Shown one piece after another: positions 53,867 through 62,631 of a DNA stretch of 64,000 nucleotides (the first letter of the stretch is position 1; every line of letters begins with the position of its first letter). Origin of the DNA: Hyphomicrobium_A sp963724945 (GTDB taxonomy: Bacteria > Pseudomonadota > Alphaproteobacteria > Rhizobiales > Hyphomicrobiaceae); NCBI GenBank assembly GCA_963724945.1, contig CAVRWL010000003.1, positions 2,418,001 to 2,482,000 on the forward strand, written 5' to 3'. The notes beneath the pieces are model-generated. The model did no database searches, had not been told where the DNA came from, and saw only the letters and a list, made by a program, of their open reading frames with translations. A program made the translations under genes and the position numbers.

Positions 53867-54679
53867 ATGCAGGGGATTGTTGCCTTGTTCTACATCGCGA
53901 AAGTCGTCGACTTCTGTCTGCAGCCGTCGGCGCTGCTGCTGATCCTGCTGCTCGCCGCTAGCGTCCTCTTGTGGACGCGCCACCAGAAGGCGGCCCGCGG
54001 GCTTGTCGTTGCGAGCGCGGTGCTTTTACTCGTCGGCGGTCTCTTGCCGCTCTCAACCTGGCTGATCCTGCCCCTGGAGGAGCGCTTCCAGCGCGCCGAT
54101 CTGACGGGCCGCGATATCGACGGGATCATCGTTCTGGGAGGCGGGGAGGACGCGCGCATCGCCAAGGCCCGCAACGTGCATGCGCTCAACGAAGCCGGCG
54201 AGCGCATGACCGAGGCGCTGGCGCTCGCCCGGCGCTTTCCGCAGGCGACGCTCGTCTTCACCGGTGGCGCGGCCGCCGTGCTGTACCCGCCGTCCATCGA
54301 GGCCGATGCCGCCAAGCGATTTTTGCAGGACTTCGGCATCACCGAGAGGAACCGCCTGGTGCTCGAGGCGAAGGCGCGCAACACGTGGGAGAACGCCCTC
54401 TACACCAGGGCGCTCCTCAAGCCGAAGCCGGGTGAGCGCTGGCTGCTGGTGACGTCGGCCTGGCACATGCCGCGCGCGATGGGCGCGTTCCGCAAGGCGG
54501 GCTTTGCGGTCGAGCCGTGGCCGGTCGACTACCGCACTGCGGGGGTAAGCGACCGCTGGCGCCTGCTCGAGGCGCCGTCGGAAGGATTGCGGCGGCTCGA
54601 GACCGCTTTGCACGAATGGGTCGGTCTCGTGGCCTACCGGCTCCTCGGGCGCAGCAACGCGCTATTCCCTAGCCCTTAA
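53867..54679 (+). CDS. YdcF/SanA-type DUF218 protein
   Basis: A 270-residue protein with two N-terminal membrane segments (about 15-36 and 45-68), followed by a DUF218 domain: GIIVLGGGEDARIAKARN, TLVFTGGAA, and LVTSAWHMPRAMGAFRKAGF. DUF218 proteins such as E. coli ElyC are linked to envelope polysaccharide steps at low temperature. The ATG at 53867 has no strong ribosome binding site. It converges on the alpha/beta hydrolase with 3 bases between stops. Confidence 0.88.
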   Translation: MQGIVALFYIAKVVDFCLQPSALLLILLLAASVLLWTRHQKAARGLVVASAVLLLVGGLLPLSTWLILPLEERFQRADLTGRDIDGIIVLGGGEDARIAKARNVHALNEAGERMTEALALARRFPQATLVFTGGAAAVLYPPSIEADAAKRFLQDFGITERNRLVLEAKARNTWENALYTRALLKPKPGERWLLVTSAWHMPRAMGAFRKAGFAVEPWPVDYRTAGVSDRWRLLEAPSEGLRRLETALHEWVGLVAYRLLGRSNALFPSP

Positions 54680-54682
54680 GCG

Positions 54683-55597
54683 TCAGGCGATCGCGAGAGT
54701 CGCGAAGCTCTGGCCGTCATCGGCCGCCACGAGAAATTGGCGGATCGCCTCGATCGTCGGTCCGTCCTTGAGGAGCGGTGCGTGGCCTTGGTTGGCGACA
54801 GTAATGCTGGCCAGCGCCGGATGCCGCCGGCGCATGTCGTCCACCGTCCCTTCCGCGAGCACATCCGAGTTCTCCCCGCGCACGACGAGGACAGGCACGC
54901 GCTTCAGCGCCTCGAACTGAGGCCAAAGCGCCGGCAGCGGCTCGAACAGGACCGAGAGCGCGTTGGCAAGCTTCTGGTCGTAGCCCGGCGCCGGCTTGCC
55001 GTTGCGCTCGTTGTACCATTGCCGCGCCACCTCCTCCCATTGCGGCTCGGGCACGTCGGGGAAATGCCGGCGGTTGAGGTCGCGCACCATCTTGGTCGCG
55101 TCCGCCCAGGAGATCGGCAGCGGCATGCGGCCGACGTAGCCGCTGATGCGCACGAGGCCGTCGTGCTCGATGACCGGGCCGATGTCGTTTAAGACGGCTG
55201 CGCCAATGGTGGTGGGCTGGGCGGCCGCCATCAGCATGGTGATGATTCCGCCGCGCGAGGTGCCGATCACGGCCGCGTCGTTAAGGCCGACGAGCGTCGT
55301 GAAGTCGAGGACGTCGAGCAGCTCGATGGGAACCGTGTAGTCCTGCCAGTTGGGGTCAAACTCGGAAAGGCCGCGGCCGCGATAGTCGAAGGTATAGACG
55401 CTGCGCGCCGCTCCGGCGGACTGCTGGCTCAGCGCCACGGCGAGGTCATGAAAGTCGCGCCCGTTGCGCGTCAAGCCGGGCAGGCACAGAACCGGCCGGC
55501 GCGTGGAGCCGGCGGCGGGATAGCGACGCCCGTGCAGCTTGAGGCCGTCGCGCGCTGTGAAAAAGATCTCTTCGAAGACTGTCGTTTGGGGCGTCAT
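54683..55597 (-). CDS. Alpha/beta-fold hydrolase
   Basis: A 304-residue enzyme read from 55597 down. The oxyanion region PVLCLPGLTRNGRDFHD, the nucleophile elbow GTSRGG, the acid in VVRGENSDVL and the histidine in VANQGHAPLL form the expected triad. The lid region carries WADATKMVRDLNRRHFP. The substrate is not predictable. The start is 88 bases from the end of the transglycosylase gene on the same strand, so they may share a transcript. Confidence 0.9.
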   Translation of the reverse strand: MTPQTTVFEEIFFTARDGLKLHGRRYPAAGSTRRPVLCLPGLTRNGRDFHDLAVALSQQSAGAARSVYTFDYRGRGLSEFDPNWQDYTVPIELLDVLDFTTLVGLNDAAVIGTSRGGIITMLMAAAQPTTIGAAVLNDIGPVIEHDGLVRISGYVGRMPLPISWADATKMVRDLNRRHFPDVPEPQWEEVARQWYNERNGKPAPGYDQKLANALSVLFEPLPALWPQFEALKRVPVLVVRGENSDVLAEGTVDDMRRRHPALASITVANQGHAPLLKDGPTIEAIRQFLVAADDGQSFATLAIA

Positions 55598-55684
55598 TGG
55601 TCGTACCTCGGGACGGGAGGCGAGATGCGCAGGTCGCGTCCGCGGCCGCGCGCGCCGGGAGGGCGGGTCGCCGGGCCCATGCTG

Positions 55685-58027
55685 CTAGTTGCCGGACGTG
55701 GCCGTATCCGTGCCGCCATTCTTCTCGTGCCGCGGCGGAGCGAGCGAGGCTTCGCGCGCCCGGTTAAGATCCTGATCGAGCCGCAGCGCCGTTTCCTCCT
55801 CGCCGAGCCTGGCACGATAGATCTGGATGTTGGAGAGGACCTTAACGACGTAGCGGCGCGTCTCCTCGATGGGGATGCGCTCGATCCAGTCGAGCGGATC
55901 GACGTTGCCGCTGCGGGGGTCGCCGAACTCGGCTATCCATTCGCGCGTGCGCCCGGGGCCGGCGTTGTAGCTCGACAGTCCCAAGATATATGAGCCGGAG
56001 AATTCCGCCATGCGGTCGGCGATGTAGGCCGACGCGATCATGGTGTTGTAGGAGGGGTCCTCCAGCAGTTTCTTTTGGTTGCACTTGATTTTGTACTCGC
56101 GGCAGACGTGGTTGGCCGTTCCCTTCATGACCTGCAGGATCCCTTGCGCGCCGGATCCCGACACGATCGAAGTGTCGAACTCCGTCTCCTGGCGCGCAAT
56201 CCCCAGCAGGAATGCGGTCTCCGGCGGCGGCCTGAGCGGCTTGTACTTGGGGAGGCCATGGACCGGATAGCTATAGTAGAGAAGATTGTGGCCCTGAGCG
56301 GTGGCCGCCTTGGCGATGCGGATGCTCGCCTGGTTGTCGCCGACGGCGCGCGCGAGGTGGGCGACCATGGCCGACCAGGCCTCGCTGTCCTCGAGCTTGG
56401 CCAAGTGCTGCAGCATGATGCGCGGGATGGAGCTCGAGAGCTTCGCAGCCTCAGCTAGCGCCACAACCCGAGCCGGCTCGAGGCTTCTGAAGCGCGCGAT
56501 CTGCGCCGGCGTCGGCTCATCCGGCGGCTCGATCCTGAGCCGGTGCCGCCCGGGCTCGAGCTTCTGCATGGCGAGCAGTCCGTGGAACGTGTCGGTCTGG
56601 CGGGCGGCGGCGCGATATTCCTGCATCGCCTTAGCGCGCTCGCCCTTCTCCTCGAGCGCGCGCGCCAACCAATAGTGTGACTTGGCGCGGCTCAGCGGAC
56701 CGTCCGCCGTCATGGTGTAGGCCCTGAAGTGCTTCTCGGCGGCGTCGAAGTCCTTCAGGTAGCGCAGGGCGATCCAGCCCGCCATGAACGCCTGCTCGTT
56801 CCCCGGATTGACGCTCAAGGGTCCGCCGTCGCGCACGAGCTCGTAGGCGAGCTTGGGCTTATTGGATTTCAGCGCGAGGTAGCCGAGCTTCTGGCGCTCG
56901 GTCCACCAGTCATCGAGATTGACGACCACCTTGGGATCGGTTGGGGCCTCGAGCATGAGCTTGGCGGCGGCGTCGAGCTTCTCGGCCTGGCGCAGCTGCT
57001 GAATCTTGTGGAAGACGAGACCCCAGTCGGTGGTCTTGCCGCCCGGGAGGGCCTTGAGCTTCGACTTGGCACCCTTGGCGTGCAGGAACACGGCGAGGCG
57101 CGCCCGCGCCTTCCTCTGCTCGGGCTTCGATAACAGCGGGATGAGGCGCTTGACCAGCTTCGCCCGCTCCTCGCGCGCGCTCCGATAGCGCACGTCGTCG
57201 ATCAAGAGCCGGTCGAGGCGCCATTTATAGTCTGCCTGGGTCAGCAGCGGGCCGAAGCGGGCGAGAAAGCCGCGCTCCAGGTTTGGAGGAAAATCGTGCT
57301 CGCGCCAGACCTTGGCGGCGAGCGCGCGCGCCTTCTCGGTCTCACCGTGCGCGAGATAGACCGAGGCGAGCACGGCCATGCCGGCAGGGCTCTGCGGCGC
57401 GCCGTCCTTGAAATAGGACGTGATCACGTCGGTAGAGCCGCCCTCGACGAAGAGAACCTCCTCCATGCGCCGCTGCAAAACCTCGCGGCTCGGCCAATCG
57501 GGATTCTGATCGAGGAAGGTGCGGAATTCGGCGGCTTCGCCATATCCCTGCCGCAGGCGATACCAGTCGAGGAGCTTGCGTGCGAGTGCGTCCTTGACCT
57601 GGGCTTTGTGGGCGGCGGCATCCTCCAGCTTGCCAGAATAGAGCGCCTGAATGGCCGCGCGCACATGGCCGGCATCCGACTCCGACAGTGGATAGGTGCG
57701 CAGCGGCGCGATGACCTCATCGAGGCGCGCGGTATAGGCGGCCTCCCTCTCGCTGCTGCTCTGGGCGGTCGGGGCATCGGGCTTGGAGGGCGTATCGAGC
57801 GCGCCCGTGTCGCTGGGTGCGGCTGCCACGGCCGGCCCCACGTTGGCGGCCTGCCGCGTTTCAACAGCCTGCCCGGGCTCGTCGGCGCCGGCCGGAGAGC
57901 AGGCGAGCAAAGCTGCCGCGGCGAGCAGGGCGGCGGCGAGGAGAGGTGAAGCCCGCCGGCACGCTGTCCCTCTGCCCGTGGGCGGTCCCTTGGAACGGCC
58001 GCTGGTGCATCGCTTCGGCTGCGGCAA
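55685..58027 (-). CDS. Soluble-type lytic murein transglycosylase (Slt70-like)
   Basis: This enzyme cleaves the MurNAc-GlcNAc bond of peptidoglycan to anhydro-muropeptides. The 780-residue protein has a signal sequence (hydrophobic 26-45, with LLAC as a possible lipoprotein box) and a low-complexity linker to about 90. Next is a long helical superhelix (90-590), and then the SLT domain with the catalytic glutamate in LGIARQETEFD (Glu614), GAQGILQVM and LSSYNAGPGRT. The tail of about 30 residues is polar. Upstream (58028-58291) lies a 264-base gap to dapA, without a clear gene. Confidence 0.93.
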   Translation of the reverse strand: MPQPKRCTSGRSKGPPTGRGTACRRASPLLAAALLAAAALLACSPAGADEPGQAVETRQAANVGPAVAAAPSDTGALDTPSKPDAPTAQSSSEREAAYTARLDEVIAPLRTYPLSESDAGHVRAAIQALYSGKLEDAAAHKAQVKDALARKLLDWYRLRQGYGEAAEFRTFLDQNPDWPSREVLQRRMEEVLFVEGGSTDVITSYFKDGAPQSPAGMAVLASVYLAHGETEKARALAAKVWREHDFPPNLERGFLARFGPLLTQADYKWRLDRLLIDDVRYRSAREERAKLVKRLIPLLSKPEQRKARARLAVFLHAKGAKSKLKALPGGKTTDWGLVFHKIQQLRQAEKLDAAAKLMLEAPTDPKVVVNLDDWWTERQKLGYLALKSNKPKLAYELVRDGGPLSVNPGNEQAFMAGWIALRYLKDFDAAEKHFRAYTMTADGPLSRAKSHYWLARALEEKGERAKAMQEYRAAARQTDTFHGLLAMQKLEPGRHRLRIEPPDEPTPAQIARFRSLEPARVVALAEAAKLSSSIPRIMLQHLAKLEDSEAWSAMVAHLARAVGDNQASIRIAKAATAQGHNLLYYSYPVHGLPKYKPLRPPPETAFLLGIARQETEFDTSIVSGSGAQGILQVMKGTANHVCREYKIKCNQKKLLEDPSYNTMIASAYIADRMAEFSGSYILGLSSYNAGPGRTREWIAEFGDPRSGNVDPLDWIERIPIEETRRYVVKVLSNIQIYRARLGEEETALRLDQDLNRAREASLAPPRHEKNGGTDTATSGN

Positions 58028-58291
58028 TGGTTATCCTTCCACACGCGGCGATTGCGCGCTGGCTTGCGGGGTGCAGGTCAAGGTCCTAATGTCGCATTCG
58101 ACAAAGCGCAGCGATTCCGGCAGATCAACGACGCGCGGCAAAACTATCAAGCACGCTGGCGAGGGACAAGGCGCACCCTGACGCAAAATGCCAACGGATG
58201 CGGCGAGAGCATGGCACCCGAGGCGCCCAATTCAGCTTGATTGACAACCAAGACGCAAAATTGAGCCACGAAGCTCAGGGATCACGAGCAA

Positions 58292-59182
58292 ATGTTCAAA
58301 GGGTCATTCACCGCGCTGATCACGCCGTTCAGAAACGGTCAGCTCGACGAGGAGGCGTTCCGCCGGCTCGTCGAATGGCAGATCGGGGAGGGCACGCACG
58401 GATTAGTCCCGGTGGGCACGACGGGAGAGAGTCCCACGCTCACCCATGCCGAGCACAAACGCATCGTCGAGCTGACGGTCGAGATCGCCAAGAAGCGCGT
58501 TCCCGTGATCGCCGGCGCCGGGTCGAACGCTACGAGTGAGGCGATCGATTTTGCGCGCCATGCCGCCAAGGTCGGCGCCGACGCCGTCCTCGTCGTGACG
58601 CCCTACTACAACAAGCCGACGCAGGAGGGCCTCTTTCGCCACTTCAAGGCGATCAACGAGGCGATCGATATCCCCATCTTCATCTACAACATCCCGGGCC
58701 GCTCGGTCGTCGACATGTCGGTTGAGACCATGGCCCGCTGTTTCGCGTTGAAGAACGTCGTCGGCGTGAAGGACGCAACCGCCAACCTGGCGCGCGCATC
58801 CCAGCAGCGCGCCGCCATGGGACCCGACTTCATCATGCTTTCGGGCGAGGACGCGACCGCGCTCGGCTTCATGGCGCACGGCGGCAAGGGGTGCATCTCG
58901 GTCACCTCCAACGTCGCCCCGCGGCTATGCGCCGATTTCCAGAACGCGTGCCTCAAGGGCGACTTCAAGACCGCGCTCGCTCTGCAGGACCGCCTCATGC
59001 CGCTGCACGACGCGCTCTTCTGCGAGGCGAACCCGGGGCCGGTGAAATACGCCGCCGCGCGCCTGGGGCTGTGCGAGCCCGACACGCGTCTGCCGCTGGC
59101 GCCGATCGCGGAGGCCTCCAAGAAGATCGTCGACGCCGCCCTTGCGAGGGTTGGCCTTGTTCAGGCACGCGCGGCCGAGTGA
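58292..59182 (+). CDS. dapA: 4-hydroxy-tetrahydrodipicolinate synthase
   Basis: DapA condenses pyruvate with aspartate semialdehyde in lysine and meso-diaminopimelate synthesis. The 296-residue (beta/alpha)8 barrel has the VGTTGESPTL loop (Thr43/Thr44 region), Tyr132 in IYNIPGR and the Schiff-base lysine Lys160 in VVGVKDAT. Its divergent neighbour is the Slt transglycosylase. TTGACA lies at 58240-58245, but no good -10 follows, so the promoter is not defined. Confidence 0.97.
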   Translation: MFKGSFTALITPFRNGQLDEEAFRRLVEWQIGEGTHGLVPVGTTGESPTLTHAEHKRIVELTVEIAKKRVPVIAGAGSNATSEAIDFARHAAKVGADAVLVVTPYYNKPTQEGLFRHFKAINEAIDIPIFIYNIPGRSVVDMSVETMARCFALKNVVGVKDATANLARASQQRAAMGPDFIMLSGEDATALGFMAHGGKGCISVTSNVAPRLCADFQNACLKGDFKTALALQDRLMPLHDALFCEANPGPVKYAAARLGLCEPDTRLPLAPIAEASKKIVDAALARVGLVQARAAE

Positions 59183-59231
59183 AGCTTAGCGCGCCGCGCC
59201 CGAGGAGACGCGTTACAAGGAGTGTGGGGCC

Positions 59232-59708
59232 ATGGCGGCCAAAAAGGACGATGGCCGCCGTATCGTCGCCGAGAACCGGCAGGCCCGCTATGAATACTTC
59301 CTCACCGACACCCTCGAGGTCGGCCTGCAGTTGACCGGCACCGAGGTCAAGTCGCTGCGCAGGGGCCAGTCCAACATCGCTGAGAGCTACGCTAGCGCCG
59401 AGGACGGCGGCCTGTGGCTGGTCAATGCCTATATCCCCGAGTACCAGGGTGCCGGCCGCTTTTTCCAGCACGAGCCGCGGCGCAAGCGCCGGCTGCTGCT
59501 GCACAAGAAGGAGATGCACAAGCTCGCCATCGCGGTCGAGCGCCAGGGCATGACGCTGGTGCCGCTCGAGCTCTATTTCAACGCGCGGGGGATCGCCAAG
59601 CTGAAGCTGGCACTCGCGCAGGGCAAGAAGCTTCACGACAAGCGCGAGACGGCGAAAAAGCGCGATTGGAACCGCGAGAAGGCGCGCCTCTTGCGCGAGA
59701 AAGGCTGA
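59232..59708 (+). CDS. smpB: SsrA-binding protein SmpB
   Basis: SmpB binds tmRNA and delivers it to stalled ribosomes for trans-translation. The 158-residue length and blocks VAENRQARYEYFL, GLQLTGTEVKSLRRGQ and IPEY are typical, with the C-terminal tail KLHDKRETAKKRDWNREKAR that acts in the decoding centre. The stop overlaps the next start (TGATG). dapA-smpB order is common in Rhizobiales. tmRNA itself was not found in the window. Confidence 0.97.
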   Translation: MAAKKDDGRRIVAENRQARYEYFLTDTLEVGLQLTGTEVKSLRRGQSNIAESYASAEDGGLWLVNAYIPEYQGAGRFFQHEPRRKRRLLLHKKEMHKLAIAVERQGMTLVPLELYFNARGIAKLKLALAQGKKLHDKRETAKKRDWNREKARLLREKG

Positions 59709-60250
59709 TGGCGGCGAGCGCTCCGCCGCCCGTCGACGACGGGGCAGCGCGCCATCTCGTCGGCCTCGCCCTGCCCGATCTTGCGCTCGCCGCCACGACG
59801 GGCGGCGCCGTCAACCTGCGGCGGCGCGCGGGTGCGGCCATCGTCTACGTCTATCCCTGGACGGGGCGCCCCGGCCTCGCTGATCCGCCCGGCTGGGACG
59901 ACATTCCCGGCGCGCACGGATCGACTCCGGAGACGGGCGCCTTTCGCGACAGCTATCGCAGGTTTCAGGCGCTGGGTGTCGACGTGCTCGGGCTCAGCAC
60001 GCAGCACAGCGCGCATCAGCGCGAGCTCGTCGCGCGGCTCGACGTGCCGTTTGCGCTCCTGAGCGATGAGGGCTTCGGCTTCCAGGCTGCACTGGGTCTG
60101 CCGACCTTCGAGGCCGGCGACGCCCGCTATCTGAAACGTCTCACGCTCTACGTCGAGAATGGACACATCGGGCACGTGTTCTATCCCGTGCATCTGCCCG
60201 AGACGCACGCGGCCAAGGTGCTCGATTGGTTGAAGAAAGCGCGCTCTTGA
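59708..60250 (+). CDS. Peroxiredoxin-like thioredoxin-fold protein without cysteines
   Basis: A 180-residue AhpC/TSA-fold protein starting inside the smpB stop. The fold is clear: IVYVYPWTGRPG, PPGWDDIPGAHGSTPETGAFRD and GVDVLGLSTQ. In the related subfamily known to me the loop reads GCTPQSCAFRD-like, with the peroxidatic cysteine. Here the cysteines are Ser72 and Gly77, and no cysteine occurs anywhere in the protein, so classical peroxidase chemistry is excluded. It may have a structural or binding role. Confidence 0.82.
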   Translation: MAASAPPPVDDGAARHLVGLALPDLALAATTGGAVNLRRRAGAAIVYVYPWTGRPGLADPPGWDDIPGAHGSTPETGAFRDSYRRFQALGVDVLGLSTQHSAHQRELVARLDVPFALLSDEGFGFQAALGLPTFEAGDARYLKRLTLYVENGHIGHVFYPVHLPETHAAKVLDWLKKARS

Positions 60251-60253
60251 GGC

Positions 60254-60670
60254 CTAGAGCACGTCACCCTCGATCTCGTCGACCGAGTAGCCCATCTTCT
60301 CCAGGCCTTCCTCGAGATAGTCGGCAAGCAGCGGCATGCCCAGGAGATAGGCCGCGGTCGCATTGACCCGCTCGGCGCGCGCCGTCTCAACCGCTTCGGC
60401 GAACTCTTCTTTCTCGAACGTGCCGCGCCCGACCCAGGCGAGCGCCACGAGGTTCGCCTGCTCGTCGTAATTGAGCCCGGCGATGAAGCCGGCGATCTCC
60501 GCGCGCGTCGGGTCGTTATTGAAGTCCTCGAGGATGGAATCGGGATCCTCCTCGGCGTCGCCCTCCTCGGGCGTGTCGTTCCAGGCGCCGACCTTGGCGT
60601 CATACTCGCGCGCCTTGATAATGACGTGGGCCACCTTCTCAGGGGCGATGTCGATCGGCATGGCGATCAT
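60254..60670 (-). CDS. DUF3775-family protein
   Basis: A 138-residue acidic protein read from 60670 down, or from the ATG at 60661. The pattern IKAREYDAKVGAWNDTPEE, then EIAGFIAGLNYDEQANLVALAW and YLLGMPLLADYLEEGLEKMG, matches the DUF3775 family common in Alphaproteobacteria. The function is unknown. It converges on the peroxiredoxin-like gene with only 3 bases between stops. Confidence 0.82.
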   Translation of the reverse strand: MIAMPIDIAPEKVAHVIIKAREYDAKVGAWNDTPEEGDAEEDPDSILEDFNNDPTRAEIAGFIAGLNYDEQANLVALAWVGRGTFEKEEFAEAVETARAERVNATAAYLLGMPLLADYLEEGLEKMGYSVDEIEGDVL

Positions 60671-60749
60671 TTCTCCGAGCTTGACCGGGGGAGAATAGCA
60701 GTCCGGCCTAACCGAGGCTTAAAGCGAGCCGGGCCCGCCCAGCGCGGGC

Positions 60750-61525
60750 CTATCGTCCAATAGCACCGGGCCCGAGCGCGCGAAAGGCTTCCGCGATCAA
60801 CGGCCGGCGCGGCGGGATCGGTCGCGAGGCCGTGCACGCGCTGCTTGCGGCGCGGCCGGGAGCAGAGTCGCGTACGGCGGCAAAGACGGCCTCGAACATC
60901 TCAGGCGTCAGCTTGCCCGTGTTGGTATTGTAGCGCGAGCAATGGTAGCTGTCGAAGAGCGCCAGCCCCGACGGCAGCGCGTGGCGGGCTGCGTGCCGAA
61001 CGGGAATTGCGAGCGGCGGCACCCGAGCGCTGAGAGCGTGCTGTCGTGGGCGATGCGGCCGAGCGCGAGGACCGCCTTGAGGTTGGGCAAGTGCGCGATG
61101 CGCGCCTTCAGGAAGCTGCAGCACGCGGCGATCTCTGCCGGCGTCGGCTTGTTCTGCGGCGGGACGCAGCGCACCGCATTGGTGATCATGCAGTCGACGA
61201 GCTCAAGCCCGTCATCGCTGCGGGCCTGATAGCGCCCCTTGGCGAAGCCGAACGCCAACAGCGTTGCGTAAAGAAGCTCGCCCGCGAAGTCCCCGGTGAA
61301 GGGTCGGCCCGTGCGGTTGGCGCCGTTAAGCCCCGGCGCCAGGCCGACGATCAGGAGGCGCGCGTCCGCCTCGCCGAACGAGGGAACGGCGCCGTTGAAC
61401 CAATCGGGCGCGCTCTCCCGGTTGTGGTTGCGGAAATCGACGAGACGCGGGCAGATGCCGCACAGCCTCGGAGGCTCCGGAACGTCCGCTGCCGAGGTCT
61501 CAAGACCCATAGGACCGGGACACAT
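60750..61525 (-). pseudogene. Uracil-DNA glycosylase (type 5-like) with one frameshift
   Basis: Read from 61525 down, frame one contains GLAPGLNGANRTGRPFTGD (uracil-binding motif A) and MITNAVRCVPPQNKPTPAE. It continues to ALGCRRSQFPFG, where one base is missing near 60995-61000. The second frame then gives HAARHALPSGLALFDSYHCS with RYNTNTGKLTPEMF, the family motif C region, and runs to 60750. Joined it would be about 258 residues, near family size. Both catalytic regions survive, so either the enzyme is lost by one deletion or this is a sequence error. Confidence 0.82.
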
Positions 61526-61552
61526 GGGAGCGGCGCTCCGGGGATGGCGCGA

Positions 61553-62188
61553 CTAGACCTCCTCGGAGAGATCGTCGGAGTCCTGGAAGGAGCCGGGGTC
61601 GCGCGCATAGCCCTGACCGCGGCCGGCAAAGGGGCGGCCCTCGCGCACGGGGCGCGTTGCGGGATCACGGCAGATCAGCTGCTCGAGGTCGGCGAGGTCG
61701 ACGAACTGGTCGCCCTGGCGGCGCAACTCGTCGGCGACCATCGGAGGCTGCGTCTGCAACGTTGAGACTATGGAGACGCGCTTGCCCATCTGCTGCAGGG
61801 CGGCGACGAGGCTGCGGAAATCGCCGTCGCCCGAGAAGAGCACGATGTGATCGAGCGACTCGGCAAGCCGCATAGCGTCGACGGCGAGCTCGATGTCCAT
61901 GTTGCCCTTGATCTTGCGGCGGCCCGAGGCGTCGGTGAACTCCTTGGTCGGCTTGGTCACCATCGTGAAGCCGTTGTAGTCGAGCCAGTCGATCAGGGGA
62001 CGAATGGAGGAGTATTCCTGGTCTTCGGCAAGTGCGGTGTAGTAAAGGGCGCGCACGAGCTGGCCCTTTTGGCGGAAGTGCGCCAGGAGCCGCTTGTAGT
62101 CGATATCAAATCCGAGCGACTTTGCCGTCGCGTACAGGTTCGCCCCGTCGATGAAGAGGGCAATACGTTCGTTCGGGTAGAAATGCAT
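61553..62188 (-). CDS. NYN-domain (LabA/DUF88-type) protein
   Basis: ATG 62188 (MHFYPNERIALFIDGANLY) gives 211 residues; an open frame continues to 62278 but those residues are not conserved. The PIN-like NYN domain has Asp14 in FIDGANLY, the acidic NMDIELAVDAM and LFSGDGDFRSL, consistent with a metal-dependent RNase centre. The C-terminus is Arg/Gly/Asp-rich. It is transcribed away from rpoZ, and TAAAAC/TTGCCG upstream may be its promoter. Confidence 0.9.
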   Translation of the reverse strand: MHFYPNERIALFIDGANLYATAKSLGFDIDYKRLLAHFRQKGQLVRALYYTALAEDQEYSSIRPLIDWLDYNGFTMVTKPTKEFTDASGRRKIKGNMDIELAVDAMRLAESLDHIVLFSGDGDFRSLVAALQQMGKRVSIVSTLQTQPPMVADELRRQGDQFVDLADLEQLICRDPATRPVREGRPFAGRGQGYARDPGSFQDSDDLSEEV

Positions 62189-62294
62189 TCCTTTGTACCT
62201 TTCACGCCGCGAGGGCCGGCCGAGCAGCGGCTGAGTAGTTTTTGTTTCGTTCAGATGGGTTCCTGCGAGGTAACCCACCGCTCGCGCAACGCTT

Positions 62295-62322
62295 GTTTTA
62301 TGTCACTAACCGCACACGGCAA
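62295..62322 (-). promoter_or_regulatory. Possible promoter of the NYN gene
   Basis: On the minus strand TTGCCG (62322-62317) and TAAAAC (62300-62295) are 16 bases apart, about 107 bases upstream of the NYN start codon. Confidence 0.4.
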
Positions 62323-62631
62323 GACATTCTACTGATTGGTAATTTTGCGACAATTCGAAGCACCGATGATCCCAAAATGCTAAACCTCAGACCGTTAACA
62401 TGCCAACAAACTGCAGGGCCCTTTGCTCCGGCTCTTCTTGGGGATCAGCATATATATGGTATCGGTTGGTCGCTGTCGAAGTGGTGCACCGGACAAACTG
62501 CCGCTAGTCTTGCTTTACCCACTGTTTCATGCGACTACGTGCGAAGAGGCTGCGCCGAGCCGTTTTCGGTTTTCCGGCGCACGACTTACTCTCCCAAGTC
62601 AATCCGCCTGCGGCGAAAGGGGTGCTCGAAC
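62323..62631 (+). other. AT-richer spacer upstream of rpoZ
   Basis: This stretch, part of a 443-base gap (62189-62631) between divergent genes, is clearly richer in A and T than the rest. I found no conserved frame and no firm promoter for rpoZ; TTGCTT (62511-62516) with GACTAC (62534-62539) at 17 bases is a weak candidate. The region CATATATATGGTAT near 62450 and a CCGTTTTCGG hairpin near 62562 are noted. A small RNA cannot be excluded. Confidence 0.35.
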
